This document shows, piece by piece, positions 54,026 through 64,000 of a stretch of 64,000 nt of DNA. This DNA comes from Stichopus chloronotus. Lineage: Eukaryota; Echinodermata; Holothuroidea; Aspidochirotida; Stichopodidae. The notes under the pieces were generated by a model. That model was not told where the DNA came from. It was given only the letters and a program-made list of their open reading frames with translations, and did no database searches. The stretch lies in contig SFZH01000008.1 of assembly GCA_021234535.1 (NCBI GenBank), forward strand, positions 2,170,001 to 2,234,000. The letters run 5' to 3'. Every line of letters begins with the position of its first letter. Within the stretch, counting starts at the first letter, position 1. The position numbers and the translations under genes were made by a program.

Positions 54026-54136
54026 CCTGTCTGAAATGAAAGTATCTCCCTCCAGTGCCCGAGCGTCCGCCTGTACCACTGCATAGAAAGCCAAGATAAA
54101 AAGCCAGGCCAAGGATAATTCTCCGATATATTTCAT
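54026..54136 (-). CDS. Exon 1 of putative secreted peptide precursor: signal peptide exon
   Basis: This exon encodes 37 residues beginning MKYIGELSLAWLFILAFYAV. It has a short charged N-region, a hydrophobic core (about residues 7-21) and a likely cleavage site after V-V-Q-A, before DARALEG, as in a classical signal peptide. The start is favoured because an in-frame TAA lies at 54149-54151, five codons upstream, and A is at -3. The exon ends GAC AGG at 54026 and is followed at once by GTAAGT (54025 downward), a near-perfect donor, leaving phase 0. The next convincing phase-0 acceptor on this strand is at 37279, about 16.7 kb away. A small exon in between cannot be excluded. The family is not recognised. 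The signal peptide and donor are seen directly; the join to the distal exon is inferred. Confidence 0.75.
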
Positions 54137-54310
54137 TTTTCCAGAAAGTTAGATTTTTGTTAATTATACTACCTGCAGTTCCAGTTATGAAAACGACCAA
54201 CTATTTTGTTGATACGATAAGTTTGTTTTCCAGGAGAGTTTCGCTGGCTGGTTGAGGTATCGGGGTCTATTTAATGAATGCTATTTCAGGTACAGCTGAT
54301 CCCTTTATAA
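54137..54310 (-). promoter_or_regulatory. Core promoter and 5'UTR of the peptide-precursor gene
   Basis: On the minus strand TATAAAG occupies 54309-54303, preceded by CT and followed by GG, about 170 bases upstream of the ATG at 54136. An initiator-like TTCATTA lies about 30 bases downstream (around 54278), which would give a 5'UTR of roughly 140 bases without introns. The spacing between TATA, initiator and ATG fits a TATA-driven animal gene expressed in a restricted cell type. The elements are seen in the sequence; their use is inferred. A CTGCAG acceptor-like site within the leader could instead receive an upstream non-coding exon. Confidence 0.5.
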
Positions 54311-54422
54311 GAGATCCTGAATTCCGTTTTATCAGTTGTACTTGATAAGGTTTGAGCCAACTTCTAGTTTCTTACGTCTTGCCAGCACGGATTGTTCCTC
54401 GTAAACAAAAACCCGTTGCGCA

Positions 54423-54430
54423 TGACGTAA
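54423..54430 (-). promoter_or_regulatory. CRE-like site upstream of the precursor promoter
   Basis: TGACGTAA (plus strand) lies about 115 bases upstream of the TATA box of the minus-strand precursor gene. It is one mismatch from the cAMP-response palindrome TGACGTCA, bound by CREB/ATF factors. CREs at this distance are known from many neuropeptide genes, so the position is suggestive; binding is not shown. Confidence 0.35.
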
Positions 54431-54439
54431 CGCTTGTAG

Positions 54440-57275
54440 GCGGAGTTTAGCGAGATGTTCGCACGAGTTGAATTGATAAAGCACTTCTACTATACTACTA
54501 CTAAGTACTAAGTATACAGGTGGGTCTGTCCGTGAGTTATTGTTGCATTTCAACTTCCAGCAAGAGTGTACAATAGATTGTGTTCTGGCAACTCCCAGAT
54601 GGTCTGCATAGTAATGTCCATTACGCTTATGGGTTCAACTGACAGTACTTGGGGATTTCGGTAACGCTTCCTTAGATAACAAAGCCCGCCAAATTGCAGC
54701 GTATTCTGAATTAAGTCCCGATTGTATGCACCCATCCCAGCTCAGCTATGAGTTAAAACCAAAGTCAAAAGCCTTTGAATTGAACTGAGTGAGTCAAACA
54801 GCGCCTGATAGTAAAGCTGGTATGTTATTTTGCACCAAGCACCACTCGGCAAACAGAACCACTGTACTGGTAATGCTTACCGGTGTTTCTTTTGTCACTC
54901 TCTCATATTCATATTAAGTAAATGCCACGGTCGGTCTCTGTAAGAACAGGGAGTTTTCAGCGGTAAACTCGACGAAAATCATTTGCATTCACAATGAATA
55001 TTGGGGCAGTATAGACGAGAATGTAAAGTTTGTTTCAGAGAGTGCTGTCGACAGTTTAAGTATCCCGCCCTCGATTTTGATTTTGCGTTTTCACTTTGGG
55101 TTCGTTCTGTTCATGTTAACCAGAGTAAGTGGGTGTAACGGCCTTGCCCTAAACCTAACTGATCCTTAGCCGATCATCATACGTCATGATATTTGATGAA
55201 AGTTCTAAAAGAACGAGCAGTCGCAGGGGACTGAAGAAAAAGAGGGAGAGAGGGGAGTGGCGAGAGTACAAAGACCGTGTTCCGTTTTGCCAAAGGTCTT
55301 CCTTGATTCTGTAGACTGAATGTAGTACACTTTCGATACCGGAACAGATTCAATGGCCGAACTCCGGATTTAGATTTTCCCTGTTATTGTAGTTGTTGCG
55401 TTTGTTATGATAAAACAAGTCATTGCTTCAGTTCCGAAAAGATTGTGGTAGCACTGAAATCGCACTGAAACAGCAACGTTGAACCCGTTTGACTGGTATA
55501 AAGTGTTACTACGCCAATCACCGGAAGTGCTCAACTGTGCGTGCGGTTTTATTTGGAGGAAGTGACGCTGTGCTACTATTACGTGTCTCTTTATTGCGTA
55601 ATTGGCCTGCCACGAAAAAAAAAACAGGACAGTTGTGGCGAAAACTTTACAGAATGAGTCCCCAAGAAATATGAATCCTGCATATATTAGGCTTTCAGTC
55701 ATACTTTTTAAACAGTCAAAATGTTTCATCTTAGTTAAAAATAAAAGCATGTTATTAACACAAATTTTCTTAAAAGCGTTTCCCTCTCACAAAAGGCAAA
55801 TTTCAAAATTAATGGGAATCGAGGGATTTATTGACCAGACTTTTAACTGTAAAATACGTTTGGCTTATAATCAGTGCAGTAATGATGATATTTTTTTTAC
55901 AGTGGGACGTTATCTTGAGGTTTGTTTGCAAAGGCACAACCATTATGCCTACAACAAGTGGTCACTGTGTGAGCTTAATCGTTACATGAGTGTATCAATT
56001 TCATTTACTGACTTCTCGTGGCGGTGAACGAAACGAACGCACAATGTTCTATCGCGGTATAATGATGTGATCATGTGACCACGTACTTTCTAATCATACG
56101 ACGTAATGGAGCTACCGACGTTTCCACGTATACAATATGAATTTGTAAAATCCCACACTCCCACAGCACACATCAACACAAAACCTAATTAATACAGCCG
56201 GTGAACCAGCAATACTGAAAACAGCATATGCATATTAGCCTACACCCAACAATCATGATGAACACACATATGCTGTACTTCTGAAGTGGCATCACTTTTG
56301 ATGCGCCCTCGTTTTCTTACACTGGACAATAAACGTAATTTAAAAATTAGTGAAAGTTCAGGGGAAGACAGACTTGCAAAGTTAGTCTTTAACAAACGGT
56401 GTAAGAATGTATGTTTTTACTGTGAAGTCACTGTAGAACTCCAGTGTTTGTGACTCCTTTAATTGGCGATTCTGATTCGCCCTAAATATGCCAGAATTCT
56501 GTTCAACTGGTTAGCTCGACCAATGAACTGAATGGAGAATTAAGTAACCCGGTCCCTAAAACTATTACGCTTTTGTTAGTGGAAGGGACATGTATCTATT
56601 ATCGACATTTTTTAATCAGAGATAAGATTCATAATCACCTTACGATCATACCAGTGATGTTGCCGAGTGGATGGACTCGGAGGTGGCATTTGGAGCAATG
56701 AAACGTGACGAAACCGAGCAACTGGGAGATTCGGGCCGCTCTATCCCTACCCGGTTCAGAAAGATGGATGTTTTTGTCCAAGATTAGTCAAGGTTTTCTC
56801 CTCTGAATTGACCTTGTAAAAAATGTACCAATTTTGAGGTAAAAATTGTTCGAGTTGTAACAGGATACTCCACATTTATTGTGGCCGCTTAGAGCCTCTT
56901 CTCCATCAAAGCCTGAATTATGTGCAATCGTGTAGGTTATGTGTGCATTCGTAGTATAATGAGTATTGGTGTGGTATATGTGTGTATATTCTGGAATATG
57001 ATTCAATGGTTTCCGATTGGCAACGATAAGAGATTAATTATGGAATCCAAGAAATTTACATTATTACGTAACACAGTTCGAAGACTACAAAGCAAACTCA
57101 TCCTACCGTGACGCAACAGTTGAAGGTGCCGGGCTAGTGTTATCGGACTTCATATAAAGTTGATGGAGACATGCAAGGCTGCAGAAATAGCTTCGACCAA
57201 TCTGACAGTGACAAGAAGATGCCTGCATAATTAGATCTACAGTTCCTTGAAACAAATAACAAGATAATGAAGATT
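54440..57275. other. Upstream DNA of the precursor gene
   Basis: No supported exon. The longest open frame of the window (plus 55602-56027, 141 codons from a non-ATG start) overlaps a 126-codon frame on the other strand. Neither has a recognisable domain or splice context. Confidence 0.4.
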
Positions 57276-57281
57276 ACTTAC

Positions 57282-57370
57282 CGTTATGCTATTCAGCATT
57301 CCAATATTACATGTTACCAGGGAGATGCTGAATAGCAGCTCCCTGATGTTACTTAACTGGAGAGATGTGC
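57282..57370 (-). other. Possible 5' non-coding exon with its own TATA box
   Basis: On the minus strand TATATAAG lies at 57402-57395. About 30 bases downstream a stretch of roughly 90 bases ends in AACG|GTAAGTAATC (donor at 57281). It contains an ATG giving only MLNSIT before the donor. It could be an alternative leader exon for the peptide-precursor gene 3.1 kb downstream on the same strand, or the first exon of another gene. It also holds a perfect 12-base inverted repeat (57288-57299 with 57325-57336). Promoter and donor are seen; any splice partner is inferred. Confidence 0.3.
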
Positions 57371-57409
57371 GTCTCATTGCCGGTATCATTTTAACTTATA
57401 TACTGATGG

Positions 57410-60400
57410 TAAAATGTTTTACTTCAGTAGGAACGAATTCCACAACACGGTGTAAAATATACTTTTGCATTTGCAAACCCCTAATTAACTTCCGTAATTT
57501 TAGTGCGGCAAATGGCAACTTAACATGCAGTGTCTATTCTTCTAAAAAGATCTACATACCTCACAACATCTAAGGCGGTGTGGGGTATGGTCAGATGTCA
57601 AACTTGCCTGACACCTGTTATGTGCCGTAAAGGGTCCTGACTTTCATTCTGCCCACAATGCAGAAATAATGAATTAGCAAATGCCCAACGGTGTTAGATG
57701 TTAAGGATGCAATGTTATTCATTTTCTCCCTGAGGTATAGTAATATGTGATCAAACAGAAAATGAACCAGTAACAGACTTTAAGAAGGACAGTATCACCA
57801 TTAGCTGCATGGTGTTACAAAAAGAAACCAAAATACCATTTATCACTAAGAGAAAAGAAGTTAACCTTATGGAATTGGTCAGTTTTAGGCTACTTCACGT
57901 TAAAATCGAAATAAATTACTCATGGCGAAGGTGCGTTATTCGATTTCGGGTCAACAATTTGTATATGAGTGAATCATGAATCGTATTTTGTATAGCAGAA
58001 CTGGATTATTTATTTTAGCAGAATGGTGTCTTTACTTTACCATGATTAAAGCTAAGTCAACATGTATGTCACTTGAATATAATTTCATTAAGGCCTATGT
58101 CAGTGATTGTATGGAATTTAATGTTCAGCTTCTAATAGAACTTCAGGGCGACTTACGTTTACGTAAGTCTTTATTTTTCATTGAAGTTAAAATCGCGCTG
58201 TGAAAGGTCCCAATATTACTTCACTAGCCATGTCACTTTTGTTCAGTTTATTTCCTACTATTAATTCAGCCATGTCTGTCTGAGGCTCCAGCTTTTATTT
58301 ACCATAATTCAATTTAGTTTCAAAGTTGTCAGGTTTTATTTGCGAAACATCCCCCCCCCCCCCATGGAGGTTACGCACTGACCGAATAACATATGCCATT
58401 CTCAAGATCACATGACGGTCCCTCTACACGCATCACGGTAACCATGGGGGTATAATAGCGGCTTTGCTGCAACTCAGTCCTTGCCTATGATTTCGATTGC
58501 CTAAATAATTATACTGGCACATCGGAGATAGTGACAGCGACTTGCATGAGCAAATTAAGCAACTGGCAAATTTTATTGAAAAAATATTTTTTTTGCTAAT
58601 CAGGAAGAAACTACTCACTTTCTGACCTTTTTCTCACTATTCAGAGGAAAATGAGTCACGTGGTGCAAAAACGTCATGTGTCATACCTCACTATGACATT
58701 TAAACAAATTAAACAGTTTTTAATATTACGCTTCTTCTAGAAGGAAAATCACGAAGGATAGCATAGCCATAGCCTAAGCACGAGAGTTCAATTTAAAACG
58801 AGTGAAAGACGCGATACGCACGCACTGAAATACGCAAATATTTTCTTCAAAGTCTCCCAGATTTTGCACTACACTGTAATTTTACTTAATGTGCCAGACC
58901 TCAAAAATGTGTGTAAATTAAACAGTTTGGAACTCAATCCCAAGAAAAGAGCGCTAGCACACACAAATGAAACTAATGGGTACGACCTAAATACTTAGGC
59001 AAACGTTTCCGTCGGTTGTAGTTACCACAAGGAACACTGTGGATCTGAAACAGCTCGTATACTCAAATTCCTGGAACCCCTTACGCAATCAGAATGTTTG
59101 CACAAATGGTAAGTCAGCATATAGGCGGTTATTAAAAACTAATCCCGTTGAGATAACACTTCAACTTGGTTCTCTCCCAGTTTTCTTGTTTTTGGATAAT
59201 TCACGAGGATTGTTGTCTTCAGTAACTACCTAATTAAGGTTATAACGTCAGTTCAGTTATCATCCAACACTTTGAATCCTCCCCCCCCCCCCCCTTTGCA
59301 ACAAAATAATCGTTCTGAAAAATTATTTACAAGGTCACTCTCAAATCTTTGTGATAGAATAATTTGTTGTTAAATTTTTAGTGTAAATCGAAAACAAAGA
59401 AACCGTTTCTTAAGATGACGTTTACAATCCCTGTCCCTTCCATTAACCCTCCCCTCCTCATCCCGTTCCCCACCACTCCCCCACCCCCCCCCCCCCGCAT
59501 TGCCACATATGACTTCAAAAATATACCCATCATCTCGAACATTCCAGATAAAGGGGCTACGGGGACAAAAGATAACAGGGTTAATTTGAAAAGCAACTAT
59601 AGCGTGGTATTAAACATAAGATTATTCCGCCCCGTAATGAGCGTCACCATGGAGATAAGCGTATTAGTTACCGGAACATTGTTCCCAGAGAATGAAACTG
59701 ACTGGTAGACGGCATATACTGTAGCCTGCTTAAATTGTGGTACGTCGGTGTCTTTTATCAACTGATCAGTTGCTGTGTATATGCTGGTTGGGTAATCAAG
59801 ACTTTTAAGGGAAAATGTGTGACACGGTTACGGCGGTATGTCAATTGCTGATTGGTCCTTAGGGACCAAGTATAAGAAAACCAAAGACATCATTACAAAT
59901 AACAATGCTTGTTGTCAAGGCGTTGAAAGGAATCAAGTCGTAAACAGTCACGCCGGAAGTGGGATACCTCATAGGTATACGTCACACCGTTACGTCAATA
60001 CCCCCCCCCCCCGTGAGATTATACCATTCTTGAACAAAAAGGGAACAAAGGGACAGTAAATCTGAACTACGTATCGTAGCAGAGTAAGGTAATTTAACCC
60101 TACCGAAGGAGGGATAAAACATAAAAATTTTACATCGACAAAACGTACAAAAAATGTTCACAATATTGCAAGACTCCTATTTTAAGATCTGCATTTTTCT
60201 ACATTCTACATTATATAGTTCAGTATATAACCCCTGATCAAGAACGAGCATAACTGTGATAATTTCAGGTATGCCTGCTGTCTGAAGGAGAGAAAGCACA
60301 ATAATCTTATTATGGTGAGGCCAAACTCAAAATTAACAGGATTAAATATGACAAAAAAGCCATCATGACAGCTCTCCTTATTAGATATAATTGTCGGGGT

Positions 60401-60720
60401 AATCTACAAATTAAAAATCTCATTTTGACGTCTCTTTTAATTTGACATTTTAATTTCCATTTAAACTTTTTTACCACTATGTTTTCTACGTTTTCATTGG
60501 TGGTCATTTTTTCCTTGCTGTTTGCTTGAAAGTGACGTTTCGAGTCACGTGACGTCGCCTCAATAAGTAATCACTGACGTTTGATGTCGGAGGAGTCACA
60601 ATCACCCGGTCGGGATTAGGGGTTACATAATGAAATAAAACGTAGTAAAACGTGGAGCATCTTAAAATAGGAGCCCTGCAAAAGAGCAAAAAAAAATCGT
60701 TGCGTACAACTGGTAGATAT
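57410..60720. other. Non-coding stretch rich in poly-C runs
   Basis: Poly-C runs occur at 58351-58363, 59281-59294, 59484-59496 and 60001-60012. An exon-like segment ending in AAATG|GTAAGTCAG (59107) lacks a good acceptor. Nothing else is supported. Confidence 0.45.
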
Positions 60721-60730
60721 TATCTCACAG

Positions 60731-60860
60731 ACCCACCAAAAGACCGAATTCATACTCTGCTCTCATCAACATCTACAGCATCGTCTGACTTACAAGCGTA
60801 TGTTAAACAGCATTCTCGCGGAACCACTTCATTGTCAGGCGTCGAGTGCACACGTGTTGC
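60731..60860 (+). CDS. Exon candidate, unknown protein
   Basis: The stretch runs from an acceptor ending TATCTCACAG to a GC|GTGAGTCC donor and is open in one frame: DPPKDRIHTLLSSTSTASSD, then LQAYVKQHSRGTTSL and a short tail. The residue mix is hydrophilic and Ser/Thr-rich, and the DNA is more GC-rich than its neighbours. Start and end phases differ, so it would not be skippable. No domain is recognised, and no adjacent partner exon was found. Confidence 0.22.
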
Positions 60861-60864
60861 GTGA

Positions 60865-63800
60865 GTCCGTGTTATATGCCTATCCAGTTATCGAACCACA
60901 GTTCCGTGATTAGACCAAGTTACATCTCATCAGGCAATTTTCTGCAATCGGAGATGCATATCCCTATCAGAATTAAACTAATTGATTCTAAGTTCAATTA
61001 AATTATGTTCCAATCCTACTAAGAGAGCCATCTGTCGAAACCAAACTTGGGGTCAAAATAATTGCAGAAAAAAGGACATTTTTTCCCATTTCTTTATGAC
61101 ATGATTTTACTCGTCCCTTACTGTATAATAAAAAAGAAAAAAAAACGACAAAGAAGATTCATGTTTTCATATCGGTTTTTCTCGTCTTGAGAATATTTTA
61201 TAACTTCGATGTCCACGCCATGCCCAGTGTTTATTTTCCCTTTATGAATATATTTGACGTAATTAGAAAGAGAAAAATATCATTCATGCTTTGAAAATAA
61301 TTACCGACTTTGTCGATGTCAGTTTCAGTAAAGGTCTCTCAGAAAAAAAAAAAAACGTTCTGTAGATTTAAGTCAAGTGATTTGATTAGATTGTAAGCGG
61401 AAGTGTATCTTAATTGATACCAAAAATGATTTCAAATGAACTACCGTACTTCAGGATTTGTCGGGGGCGTTAATGAAGTCTCGTTTCAAAAGTAACAGAT
61501 GTTACATTGTAGCACTTATCCTCTTTCACACTAGACACGTGATACAATAAGGTGCAGTGTGATGCGATGCGATAATACACGATAAAACTGTCGCACAGCA
61601 ACATTTTTCCTTCCACACTACAGGCAACTTTTCCTTTGTTGCTGGGCGATTTTTCCATTGTCCTGTTCATCATGTGATTTTAAAGAGGGCAAAATTTAGT
61701 CACAAGGAAATTTTGAAGCGATAAAAACTGAATTTTTTTTCAGCTTAAGTTTACCGCGTCTCGGCGTATAGGGTCGAATCCCATCGTACTGTCGTACCGT
61801 TACTGAGAATATATGTTACGTCTTTCTCACAACTAAGTACCTGCTCGTTAACTATTATCAAAAAATGAGGAAGGGATCCTCCAGATGCTAGAAAGGGGGG
61901 GGGGGGGTGGGAGGAGGGAAAAATCTCTTCAAATGTTTTGTCTGTTGTCTTGGTCGTTTACTTACATTTTCAAAGAAGAGTGCCTTTTAAACACTTCACC
62001 CCTTTAAAATAGTCGAAGCTAAAAGAGTGGTGATGGCACACACAAGAAAAATTGTCACGGATCACAAGGCGAAGTGCGAACGATGTACTTGACAATGCCA
62101 TTACCTGTCACGTTTTTCGAACTTCAGTTCAAAGTTTTTTATATGTTTTTACAATAAAGGAGAGTTTAAAGCAGACGAGTTGATGAATATTAATGTTCAG
62201 AGGGTTTGGTCTTCATCAGTATGCAAAAACACATTTTTTTAACAGCCGTTGACTTCGACTTTGAACGAGATATATACAAATTTTTGTAAGCATTAATTTT
62301 GAAAGTTGTACCTTTTTTATTAACAAAAATTGTGAATAAAAGAGTCAGTCGAAAAGAAACCGTACATTGATTGGAGACATCTTGGAGAAGGTCTATGATC
62401 GACGGTCGCAATTAAACAAATTTCCGTTTTTAGAATTTCACAAAAAAATCAAACGTTTTCTATTTATGACATCACAATGTTCGGCCCAGTACAATGATCT
62501 GAAGGAGACGTACTTTTGTGGTTTTCAGGTATTTGGAACCTAGTCAATTATGGGAGGAGTGAATAGAGAGCTAGGAGTTCCTTTGGTAGAGTTCGCACCA
62601 CAGCTACACACATATATTTGGCAAACCGTATGAGTTGAAAATATGCTAACCCTTTATTTCTGCTTTTCCACTTTAAGGTATAGGAAGTAGAGAGATTAGG
62701 GACGGAAATTTTCAAAGAGAAAAATGCAATGACCTTCGCTTTTCTGTTTATATCTACGGGTGATATAATCTTTGTCTTACGCAAGCACATTACAGTGTAA
62801 TATACATGCCATGGGACAATAATACAGTATACAGACATGCATGTTAAAATGTACTACAGTAATTACTATAAAAAGTATCAACGGAGTTTCTACATAGCCT
62901 ATTGCCGCTTTCGTATCCAATGGACACGGTATTACAATCTATATGTGGTTATTCGTCAGTGCTTGCTTATGACTCCAGATAAAAGTCACGTGCGACACGC
63001 TATACGATGTCACCATTTTGACCCCTGACCTTTGATCTTTTTCAACCTACATTTACCATTCATCTAATACGCTGGAACCTACTCAGTATGTATAACGGTA
63101 CAATGGTTCGATTTATCCTCTTGTAGGAGATTGTTCACTTGTCAGTCTCTTTGGCAATATCCATGCGCACATAGATTCCCTCCACGCAACAAATCAAATC
63201 TGCACATTGGTGTAATCCCCCTCCCCCCCCCCCTCCTCGTCTGCATTCCAGTTCTCACATTCTCACCCTTATCCCCATGAAGTATAGTGTCATTTGCATA
63301 GCATAGGGTATCCTCTTGTAAGGTCCACGGACCAATCATTTTTCAGTTCTATATCTTGTATATGATGTGTAACTTTGTAAGTATATTTTGTTTCACGTTG
63401 ATATAAACGTGGTCCATGGTCCTCCATATTTCATCCCTGCATGCATGTATTAGTATTGATCAAGAAATTAGGGTTCTTTAGGCCACACTGGGCCATTTTG
63501 ATATGTTATGAAGCTGACCGTAGCCTTGGTGCCCAACAGTGACATCACAAAATGACACTCCCCTTCTCCCCCTAAGTAAACCCTGACATACCGGTGTTGG
63601 GTCCCCTTTCATGTTTTCGTTTACCTATCTCATTGATACCTTATGAATATGAAGTGTTAGGTCTTTTTTTTTCAGTCATTCAGTGAACAGGCTAAAGATT
63701 TAGCAGGGAATATTTACAAATCACGTCTAATTGAGATCATGATGGAACAGAATTTAACTAATTGAACCTTAGCAAAAATCCTCAAAAAATATATCTGCAT

Positions 63801-64000
63801 GCTGTTGTTGTTGTTGTTAGCATTACCTAAAATGACCGTAACTTTACAAAAAAAAAATAACATCCAAAACGTATACACAGTGTTCAGGCGCCTGTTCACA
63901 TCAGCCAATAAGCTACTCGGCCAAACTTGAAACTTGATGCCAAAAATCACCGATTCATCTCGTTTCTCATTTAGCAGCATAAAATTTATGTTTGAAATAC
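60865..64000. other. Non-coding stretch
   Basis: Contains poly-G (61895-61907), poly-C (63223-63233) and a TTG repeat (63801-63819). No supported exon or RNA gene was seen. Confidence 0.45.

Noticed and set aside
57286..57573. Plus-strand frame of 95 codons with a hydrophobic segment
   Set aside because: It overlaps a stronger minus-strand promoter/leader signal and has no family resemblance.
61761..61800. tRNA-like GGGTCGAATCCCA
   Set aside because: No acceptor stem, D-loop or anticodon arm can be built around it.
61969..62020. Minus-strand exon-like stretch with GTAAGTAAA donor
   Set aside because: All three frames contain stops between acceptor and donor.

Overview
This window looks like nuclear DNA of a multicellular animal. 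It is AT-rich and almost entirely non-coding. It has spliced exons with GT/AG borders, many simple repeats, minisatellites and old dispersed repeats, and no long uninterrupted coding regions, operons or ribosome binding sites. My best guess is a marine invertebrate, probably an echinoderm. The guess rests on texture (frequent TAGGCCTA-type palindromes, long poly-C/poly-G runs, ATGT and GAAT microsatellites) and on one gene that looks like an invertebrate neuropeptide or peptide-hormone precursor. No rRNA, tRNA or conserved snRNA was seen, so the taxonomic guess is soft.

The one gene I can defend is on the minus strand and split over two exons: complement(54026..54136) and complement(36916..37278), separated by an intron of about 16.7 kb. 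Exon 1 encodes a textbook signal peptide and ends at an AGG|GTAAGT donor. Exon 2 opens after a long pyrimidine tract and CAG acceptor. Both are in phase 0, and joined they give a 157-residue, cysteine-free precursor. It has an acidic spacer, two KR and one KK sites, and a C-terminal Gly-Arg that could be an amidation signal. A TATAAAG box about 170 bases upstream of the ATG and a TGACGTAA element suggest a cAMP-responsive promoter. I do not recognise the peptide family, and this is my candidate for the undescribed system in the window.

Other coding candidates are weaker. They are single exons or exon-like stretches: minus 50612-50779 inside the long intron, minus 17812-17889, plus 21745-21896, plus 60731-60860, and a possible first exon at plus 13471-13541. 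A TATA box plus a spliced leader-like exon lies at minus 57282-57370, upstream of the precursor gene, and could be an alternative 5' exon.

Layout: 1-10 kb is intergenic or intronic, with a hairpin, two short tandem arrays and a pogo/Tigger-like terminal repeat. 10-13 kb has overlapping open frames of unknown meaning. 13-22 kb has exon candidates and a 31-bp minisatellite. 22-36 kb has a splice-motif-bearing 150-bp tandem repeat, an ATGT microsatellite and other repeats. 36.9-54.3 kb is the precursor gene and its intron, with an inverted pair of dispersed repeats. 54.4-64 kb is upstream DNA with exon candidates and many poly-C runs.
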